Source: Acridotheres tristis (Eukaryota; Chordata; Aves; Passeriformes; Sturnidae). From it: a stretch of 64,000 bases of DNA. Shown here in pieces: positions 1 to 12,534 of the stretch; position 1 is the stretch's first letter; each line of letters begins with the position of its first letter. Where the stretch lies: assembly GCA_037013685.1 (NCBI GenBank), contig CM072886.1, positions 86,930,922 to 86,994,921 of the forward strand, read 5' to 3'. The notes under the pieces were generated by a model. It searched no databases. It saw only the letters and a program-made list of their open reading frames with translations, and was not told where the DNA came from. The translations under genes were made by a program, and so were the position numbers.

Positions 1-3000
1 TTTTTTTAGACAAAAAGACCAAATTTTAATATAACATCCAATAGCATTCCTGAATTTTATGTTGCTCAGGAAGCTATCTGAATTTCTAGTCAGCATAAGT
101 TAGTTTTTTCACGATGTGATATTTTTAGTTTGATTTGATACTAAAAAAATGCTCTAAACACATGGCTCAATTTGTGAATATAAATGGCAGCTGCAAAACC
201 ATAAAAATGTGTGGCAATTTTCATGATTTTTCTGAAAACAAATGCAGGTTTTAACTGCGCAGTTGAAACCTGTGGGTGTCATTTATATTTTATTGTCACA
301 ACATACCTCTTCTATAGAAATGAAAATAAATATCTCTCTCTTTTATAGCTTACAAAAGATAAATTCTTATCTGCTCCTGCTGGTGATATAATTTTTCAAA
401 TAGCCATAGTGATTGAAGTCTTGAGTGTATGAATGGAAAATTGAAATTGTTTAGTTGAAAGAGAGTCTTATGAAATTTGCAAGCATGCAGCAAGAGCAGA
501 ATATGGAGACAAAAAATAAGATCACTTTTGGGTGTAATAAATGCTATAGTTAATAATGAGAAAAAAAACCGAAAACAAACTATACCAAAACTGCAAGGCT
601 TTCACAAGCAGACTGTTCTGAATTTTGAGAACATCATAGAAAGTATAATCGTTTTATAACACTTCTGGTATTTTTTTCAAAAAAATCTGTTCTGACTACT
701 GACCTACAATAAATCTGCCAGATTGCTTCTGTCACATATGAAACATACTACATGATCTTCTCCAAGATCACTTTGTTCCTACTGATTTTTTCCCCATATG
801 CACAAATGAAATAATATTTTTAAATAAAAAGACAAAGATTTTATTTAATGTTGTCAGTCTGACTGTGAAGAACTCTTTATTTTTCTTTTTAAATTGGACT
901 CAATGATCTTAAAGGTATTTTTCCAAATGAAATGATCCTATGTTTCTATTAAATACATCCAGTGTCTTCTAGATAGTGATTTTTTGTCCCATTTGTAAAG
1001 ATAAGGTCATCTTTATGGCTTTACTTTTAGTTTGGCTTTGAATGTATTTTGTGGCAATGGATTCTTTATTTTTTAAGTATATCTGGAAGCTGAGATAATT
1101 TACCATTTAGTGAAAGAATGATGTTAGGTAAAAGCTTCATACTTTAGATGAATTTATCTGAGTTCAGATAAATCCATGGATGCATGTTGGTGGTGTGTCC
1201 TTTCTCTCTCAAAAAGGATTTGTGTCTGCACTGAGTGTGCCTGAGGTCAAAACAACTCAGGGAAGAATGCAGGACCCAGAAGCTGCCTTGGAGCTTTCAG
1301 TGTTTAGCTGATCTGAGTTAGCTGTGTAGCTTGTACTGAGCCATGATTGTTCATTAGTTCATAATACCATGAAAATATTATTTAGTACGAGTCTGGCAAT
1401 AAATTTATTTAAATCCTTAATTCCTAGAGATGAGTGATTATGTTATCATCTTAGTTTTAATTCAAAAATTTGAGAATGTTTTTCAGTATTCCTAATGCTG
1501 TGAAGAAGTTTATAACAGTCCTAGTGCACCAAAAAGTCAAAAGACTAAAACTGTTTTCTGATTTTTTTAATCCGTATGGTTCTTGGTTTATTTTTTTTTT
1601 TTTTGCCCTTTAGTTGGGTTTTTTAAACATTCTAATGATGATTTTGGGGTCCCAGCAATGATTTCTTGTTTAGTGTTTGATGTTAACCCCACTAACACTC
1701 AGATACCCAGCAAATGTTTAGCTGCTATAAGTACTAAGCACAACTCCTGCATATCACCCCCACCCTCCCAAATGTATTGAAATGTAACATCTAATAACTG
1801 GTTTTTTGCTAATTACTCATCTGTGCTCTTTTTGTGTTTGAATTTTAATGCTAAACATTGAGAACCAAGGTTAAAAGTACAAGAGAAAGGGTTGTTAATG
1901 TGAATTGTACTGGGTGGTAATAATACTTTGAAATATGACTCTTTGGAATATAACTCTTTAAAATAACTAATAGTATTTCTTTTTGATCCTTAATTACAAG
2001 ATTAATTGCCCCAGTTTCTGTCTATTTGACTGACAGCTCTGCTTTTTAGAGGTAGCTCCTTCAATAGGGCTTATCTCTAGCATCCCATCCTAAAGGTTTT
2101 CACATGCAGTGGCATAAGTGAAAGGGAGGATGTTCTAGGTTAGATATTTGAATGTCCCTGAAGTGTGAGTGCAAGCTTAGGCATGATTACAGGTCTCTTG
2201 TGGTGTCAGTGTTTTCTTTTGCTATTGGTGTCATGAGCTCCTTTGCAAGAAGAATCCACACAGACAGTAATAGAGATGATAGCTGAAGTAAAGGACAGTA
2301 GTGATGTAGGAAAAATTGATTTTAAACCTTCTGAGACATCCTGCAAGACCAAAGGATAAAGCTTGACTTAATAAAAATAAGCTTAAGTGCTCTGTACTGT
2401 AATATCAAGAAGTTTGAATGCTGTGCCTGTATGTTCTTTACCATCTGTGCTTTGGTCAGTGAGAGATTCCTTTTAAACTTAAGTATGGCAAAGAGAAGGT
2501 CTGACCTGAGGAAAGCGGACCTTTTGCCTGTTAATCAAACCAAGAGAAAAGTCTATCTGAGACATCTTTGAAGGACAGAAAAACTGCATTGCCAGGATAA
2601 AATGCTGTTGTTTGTTTTTTGTTTTTATTTTTCATTTTGCAAGCAGAGAAACTAAATCTCTCAAGTCATTGCTAATTACTATTTTACACATAAGTAGTCT
2701 GAATCCTGTTGAGATCAGCCAGGATTGAAAGTGGACCCATCTAATGAAGGCTTAGTAGCTACACCTTTAAATGAGTTTGGGGAGTCTCTGCTCTAACCCC
2801 CATGACATTGATTATGATGCATCCTTTCCTAGGGCTGTTTACAGTGCCCAACACACAGGACTGTGCCTTTTCTGGATCCTCTGCCAGGGATTCTCATGTT
2901 GATTGCAGGCTGCAGGTTTCTAAAAGCTGGCAAAACTCAGTATCACATGGATGTTGAAGAAAAGCAATTCTTAGAAAGTCTGATTATAGTGAATAACTGA

Positions 3001-4150
3001 GACTGAATGTTTACATTGAAAAAATACATTTCTCATAATCTTGTGACTTTTGGCTTCTGAATTTTTCCTTCTGTAAAGACCATGAAGATACTTCATTTTC
3101 CATAGTTCTGCGTATACTTTATGTTCCACAGTTTTCCATATCTTTATTGTTTCAGAAGTGGTGGTGATGAAAATGAAAAATGTTGCCTGTTCATTTATGT
3201 CATGTATTAAACCATGATGCTTTGTATCATTCCTGAAATTCCATGATTAAACTGTGGTAGAAGTGCAACATGAAGTGGCTGTGACATAAAAGAGAAATCC
3301 ATTCTGTTAATTAAATTTGTATTAGCAAATATGCTAACATAGGCTTAGATACTTTTTGAGAAAAGGTCACAAATACCATATGATTCATTTTCCATTTCTT
3401 TTGTGATTCAGAGATTCAATCTGAATGTGGGCTGTTGAGACTATCCATGCTGTCTCTGGAATAAAGCACTTATAGCCAGAGTGAGATATTCTGTACCTAA
3501 ATGAATTTAGAAACAATAATGCATTTTATGTTCAACAGAAGTAAGAGTTCTTGAATGACTGGGGTAGGTACAAGAAACCAAAGATGTAATAACTGTACTT
3601 TATGGACTCATAAGTAAATGAAAAATAAAACCCCCATGATTCATAAAAAAAGATATAAAGGTTGCTGGGTGATTTAAGGTGAGATTAACAAATCACTACA
3701 ATGCAATTTATGGCTTTAGATAATGGGAGGTCAAACATGTATTACCAACTGACAAATTTGATTTGACTGAAAGATAAAACTCTGCTACATGTACTATATT
3801 AACTGAAAGCCTCTGCTTTACATTTCTCACTGATGGCACCCTGGGGAGGCAACTTTCTTGGCATTTCACATCCAATTTAAGCACATCATTGATGAAAAGA
3901 TGGCTAAATTGGTGCGTCATTTTGTAATAAAATATCTCACAAATTGTTTATCTGATCAATGGAGAATGCAGTCTCAAGCTGTTTGGGGCTAATGTGCTCA
4001 TTGCACTAAAATAGTAAGTTATTGACTGTGAGAGGGACCTGGGAATTCTAAACTCAGTTCAGATTTCCTGAATGCGAGCAACATATTGCATCAGAACAGT
4101 AGGTTACAAGAGATTAACTCTGCTAGCTGAATTCTACTGAAACCAAATAG
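1..4150. other. AT-rich DNA, no gene recognised
   Basis: No coding region, RNA gene or mobile element could be recognised here. The longest frames (60-70 codons) are typical of chance in AT-rich DNA, and none resembles a protein I know. A poly-T run lies near 1,590-1,605. The stretch probably belongs to an intergenic region or a long intron. Confidence 0.6.
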
Positions 4151-4153
4151 ATG

Positions 4154-4217
4154 TGAGCAGAGGGCACTAAGCACTTAGTGGGAAATGTTCAGCTTCTCAT
4201 ATGATCAGGCTGCAGAG
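4154..4217 (+). promoter_or_regulatory. Two weak CTCF-core-like motifs
   Basis: TGAGCAGAGGGCAC (4,154-4,167) and GCTGCAGAGGGCAG (about 4,209-4,222) each match 12 of 14 positions of the CTCF core CCASYAGRKGGCRS, in the same orientation and about 55 bp apart. Both keep the important AGRKGGC part and fail near the 5' end. Two-mismatch matches are common by chance, so this is only a possible binding site. Confidence 0.2.
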
Positions 4218-4379
4218 GGCAGAAAGGGATCTTACTGTTACCTTATTTATGCATATTTTATATCACTGCAATTCCATTGACTTTATTTGACAGTCCTGCA
4301 GCATAAGAGGGAAAGTTATGCCATATGTGTGTTATATATGAAATGCTATTTTCAGAGCTATGGTGCCATATTTTGGTGC

Positions 4380-4720
4380 CTGGGATAGGATGGGACTGCT
4401 CCTTTCAGATGGGAAGTGTCTGGGGCCTCCTTAGGGCAGATTCACATGGGGAGTCCCTGGGGAAATGCCTTCTCTTCAGACACGGGCTGAGTGAGCCCTG
4501 AGGGCAGCTGAGTGAATGTGGTGTAGAGGGAACAGGGAACCATCCTGTGAAAGAACAAGGTAGGGAGATAGGGTAGATATTCCTTTTCCTCTTTTTAGTT
4601 TGGCAGCTACTTTTGCTGGAGCTTATGCCCACTTTGCATCCTAAGATTAGGGAACCAGTACCCTGACTGTCCCCATGTTTAGCTGGACTCAGTCCTGGTC
4701 TCACAGGAATGCAGAATTTT
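4380..4720. other. GC-richer patch, unassigned
   Basis: This stretch is visibly richer in G and C than its surroundings and has few CpGs. A 99-codon frame on the minus strand spans most of it, but it resembles no known protein and has no splice or start context that would favour it. It may be an old, unrecognised repeat. Confidence 0.3.
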
Positions 4721-5021
4721 GCATATTATTTATGCATCCTTCTCCCTAGCTTTCCATTTTTCATGCCTTCCTGTTTGCAAGGCTCCTGTCTCTACAAGAC
4801 TAGCCTCAGTCCCAGTAGAAGAGAATGAGAGAGAATGGAAGAAAATGAATTGTGCAATATAAATTCATTATTTATTTATTTTCCTATAAATGTTCAGTCC
4901 ACCATAGAAATGACTCACAGACAGAAAGAAACACAAAACAAGATTGGTTGGTAGATATTTTTAGTGGAAGGAAAGTGCTCTTTTCCCAAGGTTGAGGGAG
5001 GAAAAACTTCTTTCTTTGCAG

Positions 5022-5156
5022 CCCATGAACTTAGAACCTTGCGAAATTGGGCATACATATTCTTTCCGTATAGGAATTGGTAAAAGGGTGGAAAAGAGGT
5101 GTAAAGTGCTTGTAATAGGAAATCACCTTCACTTGTGGGATGTAGGATATTCCAAG
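5022..5156 (+). other. Possible exon (open, splice-flanked), unproven
   Basis: A pyrimidine-rich acceptor (CTTCTTTCTTTGCAG) ends at 5,021 and a strong donor (CCAAG/GTGAGT) begins at 5,157. The 135 bp between them are 45 complete codons, open in the frame starting PMNLEPCEIG and ending LWDVGYSK. The protein segment is not recognised. A second good donor (TACAG/GTGAGT) lies about 70 bp downstream. Such pseudo-exons are frequent in vertebrate introns, and the frame is open beyond both splice sites, so the lack of stops carries little weight. Confidence 0.12.
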
Positions 5157-5259
5157 GTGAGTGCTCCCTGGTCCCTTGTTGAAGCTGGTCTGCTGTGCAC
5201 AATAGATTTCAGCATTGTTATGCCTACAGGTGAGTGCAGCACTGCAGGCTGCTGACTTG

Positions 5260-7190
5260 TGTGTTTATCTGAGAGAGAGAAGCAATAGGTCCCATGCCCT
5301 TCCCCCATTAGCTACTATAATTAAGTCACAAGAATTCAATTACTTTATTCAGCCAAAAAATACTAGGTTCTGTTCCATGTTGTAATTTAATTTTGTTTGA
5401 TGGAAACTGGTAGTTTTGTTAAGGAAACACAAATCATGCTTCCATGGGGAGGGAGGGTGGTCTACTTAAAGCCACTATCAGTGACATAGAAAACTGAGTT
5501 TGGTCCCACCAGTGATCTGCAGTGTTATAGAGGCCAGATGGCCCAACTGAAGTCCTTTTTTCTTTTCTGACTTTCGGAAGTTAAATAGTCCTAGGCCTGC
5601 TCAGTCCTTGAATAAGAGTTCTAGGAAATCACAGAAAGCAGAGGAACAAACTAAAGAGTATTGCTTTGTCGCTTACATCAAAGACACTGAACAAGTAGAT
5701 AGATATAATTTTGACACTCTATTATAGCTTGTGAAAAGCTGGTGAGGAGAGAGTTGTTGCCTAAGAACTGATTCTAATTCTAAGTGTGTTTTCCAAGTGT
5801 TTTTTTGTGGGGATAATTTGTTACTAGTCTCCTCCTCTTCCCTACACCCTCACCACCCCTCTCCACAAAGGTGTTTATCTTCAGGAAAACATGTATTTTC
5901 AGAACTCCTGAGGACTTCTGACTTTGCCCATACACTGACGGTTTCTTTGAGATCACAGTTGTCAAGGCTAGTATGCAATCAAGAAGTGTTAGAAAATGTT
6001 TTTCAGGAACTTGCTATATAGGAATACCTGACTTCAAAAATATGTGTTAAATGAATGGCTTTTTCTCAAACCAAGAAACAATAGTAGTCTGGATGTATCT
6101 CTTCCTTGATCTCAAAAATTATTAATATGATGACTCTATTGGCATTTACTGTCAGCAGAGAAATTATATTGATAAAAAAATGCAATGGGCAAAATAGGAC
6201 AAGGACAATGAAGGAAAATACTCTTGATGAGCAAGTGCTTTGCTAGTTCTGTGGTGTTTTCATTACCCTTGAAATAATAATTCCCTATTGTTTAAAACAA
6301 TGTATAGACTTGTAGATAATGGCAAAAGCAGAAATCAAAGTTTACCAGTTTTTAGTTAAAAATATTTTCTTTGTGTGCTGGTGTGTTCCTGACATTTGAT
6401 CATTTTCGTTTTGTGCAAATGAGGATAGAGCTCTTTATATGTTACACAAAATTATTCTAGTCTCATATTAATTTTGTGATATGAGTTGTTCATGTGAAGT
6501 CACTCTGAAGAACTCTTGAGGATTCATTACCAGAATTACAGACTTTATTTAAAATATTATTTTTACATGTACAACCAAGACTACCAATTTTCTACCTAAG
6601 TGATAGTAAATGATTAATTAATATTACTGCTACATTAAAATCAGTGTGTTAATCATATCCTCCTAATCAGGGGAAGGAACATATCCTTATAAATTAAAAT
6701 ACTCATATGTTTAAGTAGATTGTAGAAAGCACATCCTTAAAAATATCTAGATCCAGAACAGAATTTTCCTCATTCAACAACCAGGTAGTTTTTGGTCTGA
6801 CAGATGACATCTTCAGAGTCTTTTTCTCACCCAGTGATTAAAGCAAAACTGAAAGCACATACTTAAGTAAATCAGGGGAGTGATCATTGTGTCACTCTCA
6901 TTATTACAAGACATGGTAGTTCCCAAATGCCAGGTCTTTTTGGTGAAAATGCATTTAGGATCATGAATCTCTCGATAATCACATCAAATCTGACCCTTAT
7001 TTGAATCCTTTCTTGTCCTAGTTAGGATACTTTTCCTATCCATTAGCAAAGTAATTACCAGGCAGGTATGGAGGTAGCAGGTAGGATAATTGTGACTCTC
7101 GAGCTACAACTCAGTATTTCCCAAATACACCTAACTGTTTTTTCTACTTATGAGGCAGAATAAGTAATAACATAAATATTCAATCTCATC
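5260..7190. other. AT-rich DNA, nothing recognised
   Basis: No gene, repeat family or RNA gene was recognised. Short frames are present on both strands but look random. Confidence 0.5.
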
Positions 7191-7194
7191 ACCA

Positions 7195-7614
7195 AAGGAA
7201 GCCATGAAAATGATGAAATATCTGGAGAAAATACCTTATGAGGAAAAAACGGAGGGAGAGAGGTATTTTCACTCTGGAGAAGAAAGGTCTCACAGGGATC
7301 TCATCACCATTTTCCTATATTTAAAAGGTGGTTACAAAGAGGATGGAGGCTTTCTCTTCACAAGGAGTAATGTGGAGATGACAAAGGGCAACAAGTTGCA
7401 GGATAGGTTTCATCTTGACATGAGAAAGAAAATTTTCAGAGTGAGAACAATCAATCACTTAAACAACTTCCCTAAGGGCATGAGTCCCCATCACTGGAGG
7501 TTTTCAAGACACATCTGGGAAGGTTATTAGCAAATCTCATCTAGGTTTCCTTTCCCATAAGATGTTGAGGTGATCTTTCAAAGGCCTTCCAACCTGGCCT
7601 GTCGTGATTTAATC
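7195..7614 (+). mobile_element. CR1 LINE 3' fragment, sense
   Basis: This is the 3' end of a CR1 non-LTR retrotransposon in plus orientation. An uninterrupted 108-codon frame (7,204-7,530) follows the C-terminal part of the CR1 reverse-transcriptase protein. It has the landmarks YLEKIPYEEK near the start, an HRDLITIFLYLKGG segment in the middle, and the final 'sites for a host-gene-like' tail replaced by CR1 3' sequence. After the frame, the wording 'ggttttcaagacacatctgggaa' and 'ccttccaacctggcc' is typical of the CR1 3' end. The copy is 5'-truncated, as CR1 usually is, and diverged. The open frame is a relic with no endonuclease or polymerase core and cannot encode an active enzyme. Confidence 0.88.
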
Positions 7615-9519
7615 TCACCCAGTCAGAGTTTTTTGCTATGTTTGCTTTAAAGACTTCTTGAGAGACATCTGGTACTCTACACACCTGTACAGTTTGATGT
7701 CTTCCTAAGCCCATTCAATAAACATGCCTTTGCAGTAAATTTCCTTGGAGCTATCAACACACGTCCCAGTTTGGTGTCTCTTCAGCTCAGCTCATGCTAT
7801 CCTATGTGCTACATTAAGGAACCCTTTGACCCACTTTACTAGAAAGAAAACTGGTTTTGGATACAGCTTTTCTCTAGAATTTATTTCTAATAAGATGAGA
7901 AAGAATGTATGTATTGTAGATACCAGTTTTGTGATAAGCTTTTGGATCTGATCTTTAATTACAGGTTACTATGACTACTTTGTTTGATTCTTTTTTTCCC
8001 TGGCAAATGTCTTTTCTGAGTTGTGGACATATTTAATTTGTGAAATGCTTCCTATCTTAGTGCATTTAGATTAGATTGAGTATTAGTTTGTAAAAGAGAA
8101 AAACAACTCTTTCAAAAATCTCAGCAGTTATGCTGTTTTCATGAAAGTTAGTGGAAATATTGGCCCTTGCATTGAAATAACACTAACTGAAACTGAACAT
8201 CTATTTGTTTGTATATGGACAGTCAAGCTGTATTGAAAATATGTAAATAAAAAAATTACTGAATGAGTAGATAAGACTAGGCTGAACAGACTTCAGACCG
8301 AGATGACTGTAGGCCTTCGTGATATGGTAAACTGTTAGAGGTGCAGTATTATCTCATTATAACACATATTTTACTAAAGAGTAGACTGCCTTGAGGCCTG
8401 TGTTTATACAGCAATATGTTCCTGCCTGAGGCCTCTTTTGAGGTGGGTGGGTAGGGTGAAAGGACAAGTGGCTTTGAAACTTGAAAAGTAGATGCCTTTT
8501 ACTGTAGCTGCATATACAATGCACAACTGTATTCAGTGTTTTATTGTCTGTGTTAATTGTGAGCATTAAGGCTGGAGAATGTGTGTTCTAATGAATAGCT
8601 TCCCCTGCTGTTCAAATATTTTCAGAAAGCAAGCAGAAACTCCAAAGAAAGAAATTCCAATTGCATTTGAGGACTCAAAAGTATATTGTTCTAAAGTTGT
8701 TGCTGTAGTAGTGGTATTATGGGATATCCAGTTAGAAAGGCAGCTTAAATGTTGCTTCATTTCTTCTAGTGACAAGAGAGCATAGCAAATACAACTCCAA
8801 AATCTATTTCATCTCCACTAAGGGTAAAAGTGTGGCAAAGAAAGAGTCTGTCCTACGAACTACCCATTTACCACAGTGCTCTGATTGTTCTTTGCTTCTA
8901 GTGTAGTGTAAATCTGGAATGGCACAGTGAAATTATTGGAGCAAGTGCTGTGACAGAGCATCAGATCTGCATCATGAAACTCCCCCTCCATTGAAATCAA
9001 AGAGAATTAGAGGCTGATCTTGGTACTGGAGGGATTTCAGCTGCAGATACTTTACTAGAGATTATAGTGGGCTGCAGTGATATATAGAAGTAACTTTCAA
9101 AGTCAGTGATCCAGGATTCAAGACAAATGGGACCTTCTGTGCTCCATCTGGCAGAAGAAGAGAACAGAGTAATTTCCAAACTTTAAATGGGGTAAAGCAG
9201 GAGAATAATCATTAAAAAAAAAAAAGAGTGACTAATAGTGGTTCAGAGCAGTGAAATCTGGTAGAAAGTTAATGGAGAACTAAAGACAATTTATTAAGAT
9301 TTCTATGCTTGTTTTGCACTGACATGGAGTGTCCCAAAAGATGTTGCAAAAAGATTTTTGTGTTCCAAGGAACTTCAGACCAACACCAAGAAGGCCTGGC
9401 TGAGGCCCTGACAGATATATTAGTGAGGGCAGATGCATGGGAGAAATCATAATACAAATTTTGCAGTTGCTGTACTAGGCTTCCTATAGGTCTTCTGTGT
9501 GTAGTTCTTGGCTGGTCTG
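7615..9519. other. No gene recognised
   Basis: Non-coding DNA with random short frames on both strands. No repeat family was recognised apart from short A- and T-runs. Confidence 0.5.
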
Positions 9520-9540
9520 TGTAAGCACAGAGTGCTTACA
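9520..9540. repeat. Perfect 9-bp hairpin
   Basis: TGTAAGCAC (9,520-9,528) and GTGCTTACA (9,532-9,540) are exact reverse complements around a 3-nt loop, AGA. With one bulged base the stem extends by CTG/CAG. It may be a small quasi-palindrome produced by template switching. Confidence 0.7.
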
Positions 9541-9574
9541 GCAGTATGATAAGAAAAGGATGGTATACCAGTAG

Positions 9575-9592
9575 ATATATATATATATATAT
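9575..9592. repeat. (AT)n microsatellite
   Basis: About nine pure AT dinucleotides. Confidence 0.9.
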
Positions 9593-10244
9593 CTGTATGT
9601 ATTAATTTGCTAGGAGAAATTCTGCTTTGCATTTCCAGTAGCTGTCTTGCTCTTATATCTAAGGATAGTATTTTATCTCCATTTTCTGTAAGTATGGTAA
9701 TTTAATTTTTGAGCCAGATCCATCCTGCTCTTAATCTCTGAGTCAGTCTCATTGTGATCTGACTTTACATTTCTTTTATGTGGCTGAAAAGTTTTTTGCT
9801 TTTTTTCTCATTGTTGCAGGATCTTGCTCATTTTGCAATAATTTTATTTCTGTGGAAACTCTTTTTGACCTCTGAGATACATTTACCAATTCTCTTTTTC
9901 CCTTTCCTTAAAGACTTTCCATACTGGACAAATAAAGAACACCAAAGAACAATTAAATCATCAAGACTGAGGTTCATAAGGATCCCTCTGAAAGATCCTG
10001 GGAGGGATGTGAATGTCAGAGAACAGAATGACAAGCCATAAAAATCACAGATAAGTTTCCTTTGATATTCTTTCACTATTAGAAATTAGCTGTCATGAAG
10101 AGAAGAGGAAATCAACAGAGGGTGACTGGAAAAATTATTTATTTGAACTGGGGGAAAGGGAATATGTCACACTTACTTCCCTTTCAGTCTTTTTCAAAGC
10201 GCAATGCCAGTCAAGGTATATTCAGTTCAAATTCTGAAATTTAA

Positions 10245-10560
10245 GCTTATTGTCCCAGAAGCACAGAACAGGTAAGGTTGAAAGGAACCACAGTGGGTCC
10301 AACCTCCCTGTTCAAGCAGGGCCATCAGAACTGGACACAGCACTCCAGATGTGCCTCACCAGGACTGAGCAGAGGGGCAGGATCACCCATCTCAATCTGA
10401 TGGCACTGCTCTTCCTGATATCCCCAGGATACCATTCTTGTCCCCCAGAGCACACTGCTGGCTCATGGACAGCTTGTTGTTCACCAGAACCCCCAGGCCC
10501 TTCTCTGCAGAGCTGCTTTCCAGCAGTCAACCTGTACAGCTGCATGGGGTTTGTACTACA
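10245..10560 (-). mobile_element. CR1 LINE 3' fragment, antisense
   Basis: Read on the plus strand, this is the reverse complement of a CR1 3' end. It shows 'agcacagaacaggt..ggttgaaaggaacc' at the extreme 3' end, followed by 'ccaacctccctgttcaagcaggg', 'ctggacacagcactccagatgtg' and 'ctcatggacagcttgttgttcacc', all characteristic of avian CR1. A piece appears to be missing between the 'caagcaggg' motif and the 'ctggacacag' motif (near 10,325), so the copy carries an internal deletion as well as 5' truncation. Frames of 160 codons (plus) and 97 codons (minus) here are by-products of the repeat. Confidence 0.88.
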
Positions 10561-12080
10561 GGAAAAGAAAGAAATTGCCAAATTCAAAATTGTTCTAATT
10601 AACAAAAAATTGTTCTCCCTAAGATTTCCGGCTTCTTACAGTGCCTGTATTTTGAACTTTTTCCTCATTTTCTATGACTCCTGTCATTGGTTTTCAGACG
10701 CTATGCCTCTACTTTCTTCTAGCTGGGGGTAGAAAATAGAAGATAAAGAGGATGGTAAATGTGGTGGCAAGGTTTCTTTAATTCACTGGTTTTCACTAAC
10801 AGAATATTTTCCGTTATTGTACCAAATAGCAGGAATCTAAGTTTTAAGACAGATGTCTGGAGAAAAAAAAAAGTAAATGAGAAAATTGAAATGGTTGGTT
10901 TTTGTCAATCCTTGAGAAAAATGTGGTAATTGAAAAAAAAACCCCTACCCAAACCTAACAGACTAAACAGTGCTCATACTTGATGGCCTTATTTTTGTGG
11001 AAGAGTCTCTTATATTGACTTAATGATATCTGCTGGAATTGAAACAACAGTGTCTACACAAGGGACTTACCCCATCTAATTGCATCAATTGAAAGTGATT
11101 CAATTTTTTTGGCAGAGACAAGCATAGGGAGATGGAAAAAATAAATGGCTATTTTTTATAGTGAAATAAAGGAGAAAGCAAAGCAAACAACTTATGGCCC
11201 TGAAATGCCATTTTTTTAATATCTTGGAAACCATGACCAAAAGATGCTAATTTGTCTCAACTCACTCACTGTGAGGGCTCCCTTTGATCCTCCTGCCTTT
11301 CTTAGAGTGTGATATTCTCACATTTTAATGCAGTATCTTTTAACATTGAGATGTAGGGAAAATTGTCCAGTAAACAGCTTTCTTGTACTGATTTGGAGCT
11401 TGTGGGAAAGATTATAGCATGAGCTGGTGCCTGCCAGAAGAGAAATGGATTATTACTCTGGGAACACTTACATCAAGGACAGCCCTTTTTCAGCTGAAAG
11501 AGGCAACCTTTTATAAAGAGCTGTGTTCTGTGAACTCCTTCTCAGCTTGCTGAAACTGCTAACTCACAGCATACAGGTCGTTCCTTCCCACAAACATGGG
11601 AAAAAAGCTTTAGCATGGTATTTGTGACTTCTTCTCGTTGAGTATAAAAATGTTTTCTACAAAATGACACCCTGTCAAAGAAAAAAAAAAGTAAAAATCA
11701 GATTTAATGAGACTGAGGGCTTAGGGAGGACAGAAAAATGGGGTGTTTTAAAAGACGTCAATGCTACCCAAATAGTACCATAAGCTTTCCACAAACCAGC
11801 CAGCGTGATTCAGATAAAATAGGAATGGTGGTATTTTCCAGACAAAATGCAGTTATAATAAAACTCAGAGCTGGGTAACGAGGTCTCCCTGAATTTCCCC
11901 ACCCCTGAAATACTGCTTTACTTCCTATCAGTTTCAGTGTTATGATAAAATTAAGAAAATTAAGAGCCTCACAAGGGAACATTTTTAATTTTGTTTCTAA
12001 AAGACTTTTTTTTTTTAAGTCAAAGAGAACTATAGAATAAATTATTACAAGGACATTAAAAGGATTTCATTTCCTTGAGC
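10561..12080. other. No gene recognised
   Basis: AT-rich, with A-runs near 10,863 and 12,010. No repeat family or gene was recognised. The right part grades into the candidate conserved block that begins near 12,080. Confidence 0.5.
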
Positions 12081-12365
12081 ATACATATGCATTCTACTGC
12101 AGCATGTCCTCTCCCTCCCAGTGTAGCCATTGATCCACAGCTTTTATAATGAACTCTAATAACAACTCTATTACTGCGAGGCTCCCGATTGGCTCAGGCA
12201 CCCACAAAATTAGCTACAAAGAAGCCAGCTTGTCAATATTAATTCCGCCACAGAGATTACTTGTTATGGTAGAACAAAGGTGTTTTGGCTCGAGCTGAAC
12301 AACTTAACTCCTTGTCTCATAAAATTTAAGCTGCTATTGATCTCCTTCTTCTGTTGTGCTGAAGG
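12080..12365. promoter_or_regulatory. Candidate conserved enhancer, block A
   Basis: This block is not AT-rich noise. It is repeat-free, keeps several CpGs (in 'actgcgaggctcccgattgg', 'attccgcc' and 'ggctcgagc') and holds an inverted CCAAT (GATTGG, 12,187-12,192) and a SOX/TCF-type site (AACAAAGG, 12,273-12,280). It contains no open frame worth noting. Retained CpGs in unmethylated or constrained non-coding DNA are a common mark of conserved elements in vertebrates. The call is an inference from composition and motifs; no alignment was possible. Confidence 0.45.
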
Positions 12366-12387
12366 ATTAAAAAAAAAAACAAACCAG

Positions 12388-12426
12388 GGGTGCGCGCGCG
12401 CAGACGCGCAGACAGATACGGGCGTG
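12388..12426. repeat. CpG-dense alternating purine-pyrimidine tract
   Basis: TGCGCGCGCGCA at 12,391-12,402 is followed by further CG steps (ACGCGCAG, ACGGGCG). Alternating CG of this kind can adopt left-handed Z-DNA. It sits between blocks A and B, just before a pyrimidine tract (12,465-12,511). Confidence 0.6.
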
Positions 12427-12534
12427 CTGAATCACTCCAATGCATTCTCCTGAACCACCAGCCGCCCCCTTGCTTCCTTCCCTTCTTCCCTTCCCCTTCC
12501 ATCCCCTCCCTGTCTGCTAAGAATCATTCAGTAA

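Noticed and set aside
10250..10732. 160-codon plus-strand frame and 97-codon minus-strand frame
   Set aside because: Both lie within an antisense CR1 3' fragment.
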